A stretch of 64,000 nt of DNA. It comes from Gemmatimonadaceae bacterium (GTDB taxonomy: Bacteria; Gemmatimonadota; Gemmatimonadetes; Gemmatimonadales; Gemmatimonadaceae). How positions within the stretch are numbered: the first letter of the stretch is position 1; each line of letters opens with the position of its first letter. The DNA lies in contig JABFYH010000115.1 in assembly GCA_013361335.1 (NCBI GenBank), positions 1 to 64,000 on the forward strand. Direction: 5' to 3'. The translations under genes and the position numbers were made by a program. This document shows, piece by piece, positions 46,326-54,822 of this stretch. The notes beneath the pieces are model-generated. The model was not told the DNA's origin and did not search any database. It saw only the letters and a list, made by a program, of their open reading frames with translations.

Positions 46326-47444
46326 ATGGACAGCGGGTCTCCCATCCCCACCGCGTTCGGCGGACAGCTCTCGGGCAAGCGGGTGCTGCTCACGGGGCAC
46401 ACGGGCTTCAAGGGCTCGTGGCTGGCGGCGTGGCTCACCGAGCTCGGTGCGCACGTCACCGGCTTCTCCGACGGCATCCCGAGCGAGCCGGCGCACTTTC
46501 AGATCGCCGGGATGGCCGATCGGGTCGCGCATCGCCTGGGTGACGTGCGCGATCGCGACGCCGTCGCGCGCGTGATCGGGGAGGTGCAGCCGGACGTCGT
46601 GTTTCACCTGGCCGCGCAGGCTCTCGTGCGGCGTTCCTTCGAGGATCCCGCGCGGACCTTCGAGACGAACACGCTCGGCACTCTCAACGTGCTGGAGGCC
46701 GTTCGCCAGGCGGGCGGCGTTGAGGCCCTGGTCCTCGTCACCTCCGACAAGGCCTACCGCAACGTCGAATGGGTGTGGGGCTATCGGGAAAACGACGCGC
46801 TGGGCGGCGAAGATCCGTACAGCGGCTCGAAGGGCGCGGCGGAGCTGGTCGCGTACTCGTACATGAAGTCCTACTTCGAGACGGGCGAGACGAAGGTCGC
46901 GACGGCGCGCGCGGGCAACGTCATCGGTGGCGGCGACTGGGCGGAGGATCGGATCGTGCCGGACTGCGTGCGCGCCTGGTCGGCACGGCAGACGGTCACG
47001 TTGCGTCACCCGCACGCGACGCGCCCGTGGCAGCACGTGCTCGAGCCGCTGAGCGGATATCTCTGGCTGGCCGCGCGCCTGCTGGCGAACGACCCGCGCG
47101 CGCGCGGCGAGTCGTTCAACTTCGGGCCTGACGCGAACGTGTCGGCGCCCGTGGTCACGCTGATCGAGCGGCTGGGCGATCGGTGGGCCGAGGCCAGGTG
47201 GGTGGTGGATCCCGCGGGGCTCGCCGGCCGACCGGAGGCGCGGCTGCTCAAGCTCTCCTGCGACAAGGCGCTGCTCGATCTCCAGTGGCATGCGACGCTC
47301 GGCTTCGACGAGACGGTCGCGTTCACCGCCGACTGGTATCGGACGTTCTACGCGGGCGATGCGGACGTCTGGGGGCTGACGACGCGACAGATCGGCCACT
47401 ACACGGCACTCGCGGCCGAGCGCGGGCTGGCGTGGGCCAGCTAG
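46326..47444 (+). CDS. rfbG: CDP-glucose 4,6-dehydratase
   Basis: VLLTGHTGFKGSWLAAWLTELGAHVTGFS, VTSDKAYRNVEWVWGYRENDALGG, PWQHVLEPLSGYL. Confidence 0.94.
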   Translation: MDSGSPIPTAFGGQLSGKRVLLTGHTGFKGSWLAAWLTELGAHVTGFSDGIPSEPAHFQIAGMADRVAHRLGDVRDRDAVARVIGEVQPDVVFHLAAQALVRRSFEDPARTFETNTLGTLNVLEAVRQAGGVEALVLVTSDKAYRNVEWVWGYRENDALGGEDPYSGSKGAAELVAYSYMKSYFETGETKVATARAGNVIGGGDWAEDRIVPDCVRAWSARQTVTLRHPHATRPWQHVLEPLSGYLWLAARLLANDPRARGESFNFGPDANVSAPVVTLIERLGDRWAEARWVVDPAGLAGRPEARLLKLSCDKALLDLQWHATLGFDETVAFTADWYRTFYAGDADVWGLTTRQIGHYTALAAERGLAWAS

Positions 47445-48478
47445 ACCCGGTGGCCGGGCTGGCCCGCGACGGACGACCGCCTCGGCGCGCCGTCGACCTG
47501 TCGGGGTTCATGTTCTCCGGCAAGTCCGCGGTGAGCGACCTGCTGCGCGAGTGTGATCGCGTGCTGGTCCCGAACTACCGGACCGAGTTCGATCTGCTGC
47601 GGATCGGCGGTGGGCTGATCGATCTCGAGAATGCCGTGGTCGATTGGTCCCCGATCCGCACCCAGTCGGCCCTCACCCGATTCGAGCGGACCGTTCAGCG
47701 CCTGGCGGCCACCCCGGCGTTTCCGGCGAACCTCGTCACCACCGGCTTCGGCTACGCGCGCCAGTACCCCGGCATCCTCGAGGGCGCGCGGCGCTTCGTC
47801 GACGAGATCGTGGACGTGGCCTGGAGCACGCCCTGGCCATTCGACGATCTGGACGACGGTCCCGTAGCGACCTTCACGCGCAAGCTGCGAAGTCGCTTCG
47901 GCGCGGCGCCACGACGGTCGTATCGGCTGGTCTCCGCCGAGCGGTTCCCTGGCGCGGCGAGCGCCTTCGTCTCGAGCCTGCTCTGGCAGGGGGCCGATCC
48001 GTCGCGCGATGACCTGGTGGTCACGCACAACGCCCTCGAGCCCTTCGACCCGGCGCGTCACCTGCATCTGCTCGGGCCCGGCGCGCGGAGCATCGTCGTC
48101 GACCGCGACCCGCGCGACATCTACGCGACGGCGATCACGACGCAGGTCGGCTTCAACGACGACCTCGAGTTCTACCGTCGCATCGCCGGCGCGCACGACG
48201 TCGAGACGTTCATTCGTCGTCACCAGGCGTATCGCCGCGCGTGCGCCCCGGCGAACGATCGGGTGCTGCGGCTGCGGTTCGAGGACGTCGCGTTGCGGTA
48301 CGACGAGACGGTCGCCCGCGTGCTGGAGTTTCTGGAGCTGCCGAGCACCGCGCATGTGGCGCGCGGATCGCACCTCGACCCGGAGCGGACGCGGGCCAAC
48401 ATCGGTATCTGGCGCGCGCCGGCGCTCGCCGCGTACGCGGCCGACTTCGCACGCATCGAGGCGGAGTGCGGTGCGTAG
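47432..48478 (+). CDS. Sulfotransferase-like protein
   Basis: N-terminal P-loop-like LSGFMFSGKSAVSDLL; ARSIVVDRDPRDIYATAI and LRLRFEDVALRYDETVARVLEFLEL resemble PAPS sulfotransferases; GTG start inferred. Confidence 0.6.
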   Translation: MGQLDPVAGLARDGRPPRRAVDLSGFMFSGKSAVSDLLRECDRVLVPNYRTEFDLLRIGGGLIDLENAVVDWSPIRTQSALTRFERTVQRLAATPAFPANLVTTGFGYARQYPGILEGARRFVDEIVDVAWSTPWPFDDLDDGPVATFTRKLRSRFGAAPRRSYRLVSAERFPGAASAFVSSLLWQGADPSRDDLVVTHNALEPFDPARHLHLLGPGARSIVVDRDPRDIYATAITTQVGFNDDLEFYRRIAGAHDVETFIRRHQAYRRACAPANDRVLRLRFEDVALRYDETVARVLEFLELPSTAHVARGSHLDPERTRANIGIWRAPALAAYAADFARIEAECGA

Positions 48479-49712
48479 TCCCCTCATCTTCTATTTCCCC
48501 TACCGCGGCACCGGGGGCGTGCCCGTGCTCTTTCTCCGCCTGGCGCAGCTGCTTCGCGGGGAGTACGACGTGTACCTGGTGGATCATCGCGACGGGGCGA
48601 TGGGCGCGCGCGTGCCCCAGGGCGTGACGCTCCTCGACATCGACGCGCGGACGCCCTTCCCGGACGGCGGCGTGCTCGTGGTGCAGTCGCTCCTGCCCTG
48701 GAACCTCGCGGCGGCCGATCGGCTCGGTCCACGCACGCGGGTGCTGCTCTGGAACCTGCACCCGTACAACCTGTACCCGTACCTGTTCTCGGATTACGGC
48801 GCGTCCGTCGCGAAGCGCGCCGTCGCGCGGCTGGTGAACCCGCTGTCCGCGCTCCGGGTGCGCAAGATGCGCCACGTCGTGTCGTACCTCACCCGGCACC
48901 ATGCCCTGGTCTTCATGGACGAGGAGAACCGGACGCGAACGCAGGCGTTCTTTCCCGGCCTGCCGATCGAAGGGCGCTACCTCCCCGTGCTGAGCGACGC
49001 GCCGGCGGAGCGACACCTGCGCCCGGCGGGAGGACCGCTGCGGTGCGGATGGATCGGCCGGCTCGTCGACTTCAAGGCGCACATCCTCTCGCATCTGATG
49101 GCGCGCCTGGACGCGGCGGTCACCGCGGTCGGCCCGATCACCCTCACCGTCATCGGGGACGGCGCGCATCGCGAGCGTCTGCAGCAGGAGGCGGCCGCGC
49201 TGACCCGGCTCAGCGTGACCTTCGTGCCACCGGTGCCGGTCGAACAGCTCGGCCGGCTCGTCGACGCCGAGATCGACGTGCTGTTCGCCATGGGCACCAG
49301 CGCGCTGGACGGAGCGAGTCGTGGCATCCCGACCTTCCTGGTGGACTACTCCTTCCGCCCGATCGAGGGACTCTACCGATTCCGGCTCATCCAGGAGTCG
49401 CGCGGGTTCAGCCTCGGCAACCTGGTGACGGAGACGAGCTTCGAGGCCACGTCGTCCCTCGAGGAGTCGCTGCGCGCGGTGCGGCGCGATTACGCGGCGC
49501 TCGCGTCGGCGGGGGTGGAGTACTGGCGCGCGCATCACTCACCCGACGCAGTGGCGGGCCGGTTCCGCGAGTGCGTGGCGGGGACCTCGGCGACCGTCGG
49601 CGAGATGCGCGCGGCGGGATTCCTGTCACCGGATCCGATCTCCCGCGCGGTGTTGCGACCGGCGCGGCGGCTCGCCGGCCTCTCCGCCAGCGCGGGGTTC
49701 GACAACGTATGA
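48471..49712 (+). CDS. Glycosyltransferase (GT4/GT-B like)
   Basis: FYFPYRGTGGVPVLFLRLAQLL, CGWIGRLVDFKAHILSHL, LTVIGDGAHRERL; GTG start inferred. Confidence 0.75.
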   Translation: MRSPLIFYFPYRGTGGVPVLFLRLAQLLRGEYDVYLVDHRDGAMGARVPQGVTLLDIDARTPFPDGGVLVVQSLLPWNLAAADRLGPRTRVLLWNLHPYNLYPYLFSDYGASVAKRAVARLVNPLSALRVRKMRHVVSYLTRHHALVFMDEENRTRTQAFFPGLPIEGRYLPVLSDAPAERHLRPAGGPLRCGWIGRLVDFKAHILSHLMARLDAAVTAVGPITLTVIGDGAHRERLQQEAAALTRLSVTFVPPVPVEQLGRLVDAEIDVLFAMGTSALDGASRGIPTFLVDYSFRPIEGLYRFRLIQESRGFSLGNLVTETSFEATSSLEESLRAVRRDYAALASAGVEYWRAHHSPDAVAGRFRECVAGTSATVGEMRAAGFLSPDPISRAVLRPARRLAGLSASAGFDNV

Positions 49713-51016
49713 CGAGCCTGCCGATGCCGCGCGGAGCGGTGGTGCCGACCGACACCCGTGCTCACACCGGCAAGGCGACCCCGATCGCCTTGCTCGTGCT
49801 GTTCGTGCTCGCGCCGAAGGCCGGCGTGGTCGACTTCTCGGGCCTCGTGATCGGCGTCTGGTTCCTCGTGGCGTGGCTGATGGGCAGCCGGCGGATCATC
49901 CTCTCCGACGACGGATCGCTGCTCGTGCCGCTGCTCTGGGTGACGCTGCTGGGGCTCGCGTGCGTCGCGTACCTCGTGTACGGACAGGTGTCGGCCGAGA
50001 TCATCTTCAAGCCGGTCCGCCAGCTCGTCCTGTTGACGATGCTGATCTACCTGTTCCGGCAGTACGAGCTGACGGCGATCGATGCCCTCAAGGCGGCGCT
50101 GGTCGCCGCGGCGGCGAATGGTCTGGTGGTGATCCTCCAGTACGTGCTGGATGCGATGCACATCGCCCCGGACTTCCTGATCATGCCCGGGTTCGACGCG
50201 TCGATCAACGTCCCGTTTCGAAAGCCCGGCCTCACCGCCGGCTATCCGGTGGCGGGCATGCTCGCCGTGTTCGGCATCGTGATCGCGGCGTCGTGGCTGC
50301 GCGCCCGACGGGCCGGCTGGGTCGTGCTGTGCCTGCTGCTCTGCATGGTGTCGGTCACGGTGACGTCGAGGATGGCGCTGCTCTTCGGCATCGTCGCCAT
50401 CATCGTGCTCGTCGTGCCCGCGGCCGTCGCGAGGCCGAGGCTGCTCATCCTGTACGGCACCATCGCCCTGGCGGGGGTGATCGCCTTCCAGCGGTACTCC
50501 GGCCTGCTGCACTACGACACGATCGGCGTGATGTTCGAGCTGTTCATCAACCTGTCGCAGGGCCAGGTGGAGACGAAGAGCACGACGGCGCTGATCGAGA
50601 GCTACGGGCTGCTCCCCGACAAGCTGCTCACGCTGTTGATCGGCAATGGCACGTACAATCTGTCGGACTCCGGATTGAACGTCGACGCGGGGTTCCAGTC
50701 GATCATGTTCTCCGCGGGCGGCGTCGCCCTGCTGCTCTACGTCGCCCTGTCGTGGTGCTACTTCCGCAAGGCGTGGTCAGCGGTGCGGGGGACGTACTTC
50801 TCCACGGCGGTGGTGCTGCTGTACGTGATGGTGATGGTCGCCAACCTCAAGACCGACGCCTTCTTCAGCCGGTCGTTCGGCGACGCCTGGCTGCTGATCG
50901 TGGCCGCCGGGTATGGCCTGGTGCGCGACGACGACGAGTGGGCGCGCCCGCGGGCCGACCGCCCTCCGGACGAGCCGCCAGGACCCGCACATTCCCGTCT
51001 GCCCGGTTATGTTTGA
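49709..51016 (+). CDS. O-antigen polymerase/ligase-like multi-TM protein (candidate Wzy, set 2)
   Basis: About 10 TM helices, large periplasmic loop, GNGTYNLSDSGLNVDAGFQSIMFSAGGVALLLYV; ATGA overlap upstream. Confidence 0.65.
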   Translation: MTSLPMPRGAVVPTDTRAHTGKATPIALLVLFVLAPKAGVVDFSGLVIGVWFLVAWLMGSRRIILSDDGSLLVPLLWVTLLGLACVAYLVYGQVSAEIIFKPVRQLVLLTMLIYLFRQYELTAIDALKAALVAAAANGLVVILQYVLDAMHIAPDFLIMPGFDASINVPFRKPGLTAGYPVAGMLAVFGIVIAASWLRARRAGWVVLCLLLCMVSVTVTSRMALLFGIVAIIVLVVPAAVARPRLLILYGTIALAGVIAFQRYSGLLHYDTIGVMFELFINLSQGQVETKSTTALIESYGLLPDKLLTLLIGNGTYNLSDSGLNVDAGFQSIMFSAGGVALLLYVALSWCYFRKAWSAVRGTYFSTAVVLLYVMVMVANLKTDAFFSRSFGDAWLLIVAAGYGLVRDDDEWARPRADRPPDEPPGPAHSRLPGYV

Positions 51017-51055
51017 CGGCTGGGCGGGAGTTGACTCGTGGAGAGGAGCCGGTCG

Positions 51056-52048
51056 ATGGAGGTGAGCGGCAAGCGGGTGCTGGTGACGGGCGCGGACGGC
51101 TTCATCGGCAGCCACCTGACGGAACGGCTGCTCGCCGAGGGCTGCTCGGTCCGCGCCTTCGTGTGCTACAACTCGTTCAACTCCTGGGGGTGGCTCGACA
51201 GCCTGCCCCCGGCGGTGCTGTCGGACATCGATGTCTTCCCCGGCGACATCCGCGACCCCAACGGGGTGCGCCAGGCGATGCGCGACGTCGACATCGTGAT
51301 GCATCTCGCGGCGCTGATCGCGATCCCGTTCAGCTACCATTCTCCGGACGCGTACGTCGACACGAACATCAAGGGCACGCTGAACGTCCTCCAGGCCGCC
51401 CGCGACGCCGAGTGCGAGCGGGTCATGGTCACGTCGACGTCCGAGGTGTACGGGACGGCGCGCTACGTCCCGATCGACGAGCAGCATCCCTACCAGGGCC
51501 AGTCGCCGTATTCGGCGAGCAAGATCGGAGCGGATCGCCTCGCCGAGTCGTTCCACCGCAGCTTCGCGACGCCGGTGACGATCGTCCGCCCCTTCAACAC
51601 GTACGGCCCGCGCCAGTCGGCGCGCGCGGTGATCCCGACCCTCATCACGCAGCTGCTCAGCGGGCAGCGGGAGCTTCACCTCGGCGCGCTCTCGCCCACG
51701 CGGGACTTCGTGTTCGTGGAGGACACCGTGGCCGGGTTCCTGGCGATCGCGCGCGCCGATGCCACCGTCGGGGAGGAGATCAACATCGCGACCGAGCGAG
51801 AGATCTCGATCGGCGACCTGGTGGAGAAGCTGAAGCGGCTCACCGGTGCCGACGCCACGGTGGTGACGGACGAGCAGCGCCTGCGCCCCGACGCGAGCGA
51901 GGTGTTTCGCCTGCTGGGCGCCAACGGAAAGATCCGGCGGCTGACCGATTGGACGCCGCGCGTCGATCTCGATCAGGGCCTCGCGCGGACCGTCGAGTGG
52001 TTCCGGGCCAACGCCCGGTCGTACAAGACCGGCATCTACAACATCTAG
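51056..52048 (+). CDS. NAD-dependent 4,6-dehydratase, LegB-like
   Basis: RVLVTGADGFIGSHLTERLL, CYNSFNSWGWLDSLP, HLAALIAIPFSYHSPDAYVDTNIKGTLNVLQAARD, TSTSEVYGTA, RPFNTYGPRQSARAVIPT. Confidence 0.82.
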   Translation: MEVSGKRVLVTGADGFIGSHLTERLLAEGCSVRAFVCYNSFNSWGWLDSLPPAVLSDIDVFPGDIRDPNGVRQAMRDVDIVMHLAALIAIPFSYHSPDAYVDTNIKGTLNVLQAARDAECERVMVTSTSEVYGTARYVPIDEQHPYQGQSPYSASKIGADRLAESFHRSFATPVTIVRPFNTYGPRQSARAVIPTLITQLLSGQRELHLGALSPTRDFVFVEDTVAGFLAIARADATVGEEINIATEREISIGDLVEKLKRLTGADATVVTDEQRLRPDASEVFRLLGANGKIRRLTDWTPRVDLDQGLARTVEWFRANARSYKTGIYNI

Positions 52049-52067
52049 GGCCACGAGACGAGAGGCG

Positions 52068-52772
52068 ATGCAAGCCGTCATCCTCGCCGGGGGCAAGGGC
52101 ACACGCCTCCGCCCGTACACGATGAGCATTCCCAAGCCGCTCGTTCCCATCGGGGAGATGCCGATCCTCGAGGTCGTGCTGCGGCAGTTGAAGCACTACG
52201 GCTTCACCGACGTGATCCTCGCCGTGAACCACCTCGCGGAGATCATCATGGCCGTCTTCGGGGACGGCAGCAAGCTCGGGCTGCGCCTGCGCTATTCGGT
52301 CGAGGATCATGTCCTCGGCACGGCGGGACCGCTCTCGCTGCTGGAGGCCCTCGAGCCGACCTTCCTCACGATGAACGGCGACCTCCTGACGACGCTCGAC
52401 TACGGGAAGCTGATGCGGCACCACGCGGAGGCCGGCAATCAGATCACCATCGGCTCGTATCCCAAGGAGGTCAAGATCGACCTCGGGGTCCTGGAGGCGG
52501 AGGGCAACCAGTTCCGGAAGTACATCGAGAAGCCGACCTACTCGTTCCTCGTGAGCACGGGGATCTACGCGATGAGCCGAGACGTGATCCCGTTGATCCC
52601 ACGGAACGTCAAGCTCGATCTGCCGGACCTCGTCACGATGGCGCATGACCGCGGCATGCAGGTGCGCCTGTACCGCGACGACTACTACTGGCTCGACATC
52701 GGCCGGGCGGAGGACTACGAGAAGGCCAACGAGATCTTCGAGCAGCGTCGCGACGAGTTCCTGCCGGGATGA
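52068..52772 (+). CDS. Sugar nucleotidyltransferase (PtmE-like, no CBS domains)
   Basis: MQAVILAGGKGTRLRPYTMSIPKPLVPIGEMPILEVVLRQL, FLTMNGDLLTTLDY, YWLDIGRAEDYEKANE. Confidence 0.88.
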   Translation: MQAVILAGGKGTRLRPYTMSIPKPLVPIGEMPILEVVLRQLKHYGFTDVILAVNHLAEIIMAVFGDGSKLGLRLRYSVEDHVLGTAGPLSLLEALEPTFLTMNGDLLTTLDYGKLMRHHAEAGNQITIGSYPKEVKIDLGVLEAEGNQFRKYIEKPTYSFLVSTGIYAMSRDVIPLIPRNVKLDLPDLVTMAHDRGMQVRLYRDDYYWLDIGRAEDYEKANEIFEQRRDEFLPG

Positions 52773-53659
52773 GCGTCGTGATCGTGCTCGGCGCCGAGGG
52801 TTTTCTCGGCCGCCATCTGGTCCATCATGTCGCTGCCGACCCATCCGGTCCGCATCGGGTCGTCGGCGTGGACCGCCACGCCCGCGGCGGCGGCGGCTCG
52901 TATGCGGTCGACCTGCGGGACGACGCGGCGGTCGGTCACCTGCTGCGGACGGAGCGTCCCGACGTCGTCGTCAACCTCGCCGGCGTGGTCGAGGGGACGG
53001 ACGATGAGCTGTCCGAGATCAACGTCGAGCTCCCGGGTCGCCTGATGCGGATGATGGCGAGCTGGCCGGAGACCCGCGACGCCCGCCTGCTGCTCCTCGG
53101 ATCGGCGGCCGAGTATGGCGAGTGCGACGTGGCGCAGGACGAGTGCGCCCCGCTGCGGCCGGCGTCGGCGTACGGGCGGTCCAAGCTCCGGCAGTACGAG
53201 CGCTTTCGCGCCGTCGCCGATGCCGGCGGCCAATGGGTCGCCCTCGCGCGGCCCTTCAACATCGTCGGCCCCGGAATGCCTCGCCACCTCGCGCTCGCGT
53301 CGTTCGCCGAGCAGATCGCCGCCGCGGGCGGCAACGAGCGCATCCGCACCGGCAACCTCAGCGCCGTCCGCGATTTTCTGGACGTCGAGGACGTGGTGAC
53401 CGCCCTGTGGCACGTCGTCCGGCGTGGCCGGTCCGGCGAGGTGTACAACGTGTCGAGCGGGGTCGGGCACTCGATGCGCGCGCTCGTCGAGATGCTGGTG
53501 CAGCTGAGCGGGCGCGAGCTCACGATCGACGAGAACACCTCCGCGAGCGCGGGCGTGCCGGTGAGCATCGGATCGTCCGAGAAGCTGCGGCGGGAGACCG
53601 GCTGGGCCCCCCGGATTCCCATCGCCACCTCGTTGCGTCGGCTGCTGGGGCAGGGATGA
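52769..53659 (+). CDS. NAD-dependent epimerase/dehydratase
   Basis: VIVLGAEGFLGRHLVHH, VNLAGVVEG, LGSAAEYGE, YGRSKLRQYE; ATGA overlap upstream. Confidence 0.82.
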   Translation: MSVVIVLGAEGFLGRHLVHHVAADPSGPHRVVGVDRHARGGGGSYAVDLRDDAAVGHLLRTERPDVVVNLAGVVEGTDDELSEINVELPGRLMRMMASWPETRDARLLLLGSAAEYGECDVAQDECAPLRPASAYGRSKLRQYERFRAVADAGGQWVALARPFNIVGPGMPRHLALASFAEQIAAAGGNERIRTGNLSAVRDFLDVEDVVTALWHVVRRGRSGEVYNVSSGVGHSMRALVEMLVQLSGRELTIDENTSASAGVPVSIGSSEKLRRETGWAPRIPIATSLRRLLGQG

Positions 53660-54822
53660 CGGAGTCACCGCTCCACGACCTCGAGGTGTACTGCGACGGG
53701 CTCGGTGAAGGCGGCGCGGAGTTTCTGCTGCTCGACCTGCTGCCCGCGCTGCGCTCCCGCTTTCGCTCGGTGGAAGTGATCGCGCTGCGGGGGCCATCCG
53801 GGCTCGAGGAACGGTTCCGCGCGATCGCACCGGTCACTCGCGTCACCATGGTCGGAATGTTCCGGCGACTCTGGTCGGGGCGCGCAGTGGCGCACGTCAG
53901 CCTGGCCCGGCCGCAGGCGATCGCGTCGCTGGTGGTCGTGCTGCGCCGGCTGCTCCGGACGGCGCCGCGGGCGCGCATCGTCTGCCACGAACAGGCGTCG
54001 TTCCAGTACTACACGGGCCGATCCGGACGCCAGCGGCTCGCCGACGGCCTGTTCCGACGGCTCGTCACCTACTGCGTTCGCCACCGTCTCTACGGCTACA
54101 TCGTCACCACTCGCGCGCGCCGCGCGGAGCTGCGCGCGCTCCTGGGCGACGCGGGTGACATCGTCGTGATCCCGAACAGCGTGGCCGCCACGCGCATGGC
54201 TCGACTCGCAGCGTCGCGTGCCAACCGGACGCCGAGTGCGAGTGGGGAGACACGCTTCTTCACACTGTCCAGGCTTCATCCCGTGAAGCAGCTTCACTGG
54301 GCGGTCGACGCGGTGGCGGCGATGGCCCGGCGGTACCCGGAGCGCCGGTTCGTGCTCTCGGTCTGCGGCCGTGGCTCCGAGCTGCCGGTGCTGGAGCGGC
54401 ATGCCGCCGCCGCGGCCGACGCGGCGAACCTCCGCATCGAGTTCCCGGGGTTCGTCGAGTCGCTCGAGGCGCGCGCCCGGGAGTCGGATTTCTTCCTGTT
54501 CCCCAGCAAGGCGGAAGGATTTCCCGTCGGGCTCACCGAGGCCGCGCTCACCGGGATCACCGCCATCGCCACCGACTGCCCACACGGGCCCGCCGACCTG
54601 GCCGAGTTTTTTTCCAACGTGCACCTCGCCTCGCCCCCGACGTACGAGCAGTTCGCGCGCACCGTCGAGCAGGTCGCCGTCGCGGCGTGGGGCGACGATG
54701 CTGCTCCCGACGGGGCCGCGCCGCGCGCCGGGTGGCCACCCGCCGAGGAGACCGCCGCGCGCATCGCCGATTTCCTCGAGGGCCTGCCGCCGATCGGCTC
54801 TCCCACCCGCCCCACCCGATGA
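53656..54822 (+). CDS. Glycosyltransferase family 4
   Basis: DGLGEGGAEFLLLDLLPAL, FTLSRLHPVKQLHWAVDAVAAM, FFLFPSKAEGFPVGLTEAALTGITAIATDCPHGP. Confidence 0.85.
   Translation: MTESPLHDLEVYCDGLGEGGAEFLLLDLLPALRSRFRSVEVIALRGPSGLEERFRAIAPVTRVTMVGMFRRLWSGRAVAHVSLARPQAIASLVVVLRRLLRTAPRARIVCHEQASFQYYTGRSGRQRLADGLFRRLVTYCVRHRLYGYIVTTRARRAELRALLGDAGDIVVIPNSVAATRMARLAASRANRTPSASGETRFFTLSRLHPVKQLHWAVDAVAAMARRYPERRFVLSVCGRGSELPVLERHAAAAADAANLRIEFPGFVESLEARARESDFFLFPSKAEGFPVGLTEAALTGITAIATDCPHGPADLAEFFSNVHLASPPTYEQFARTVEQVAVAAWGDDAAPDGAAPRAGWPPAEETAARIADFLEGLPPIGSPTRPTR

Noticed and set aside
45039-47399. 786-aa minus-strand ORF
   Set aside because: Antisense shadow of the aminotransferase and rfbG; low-complexity charged composition.
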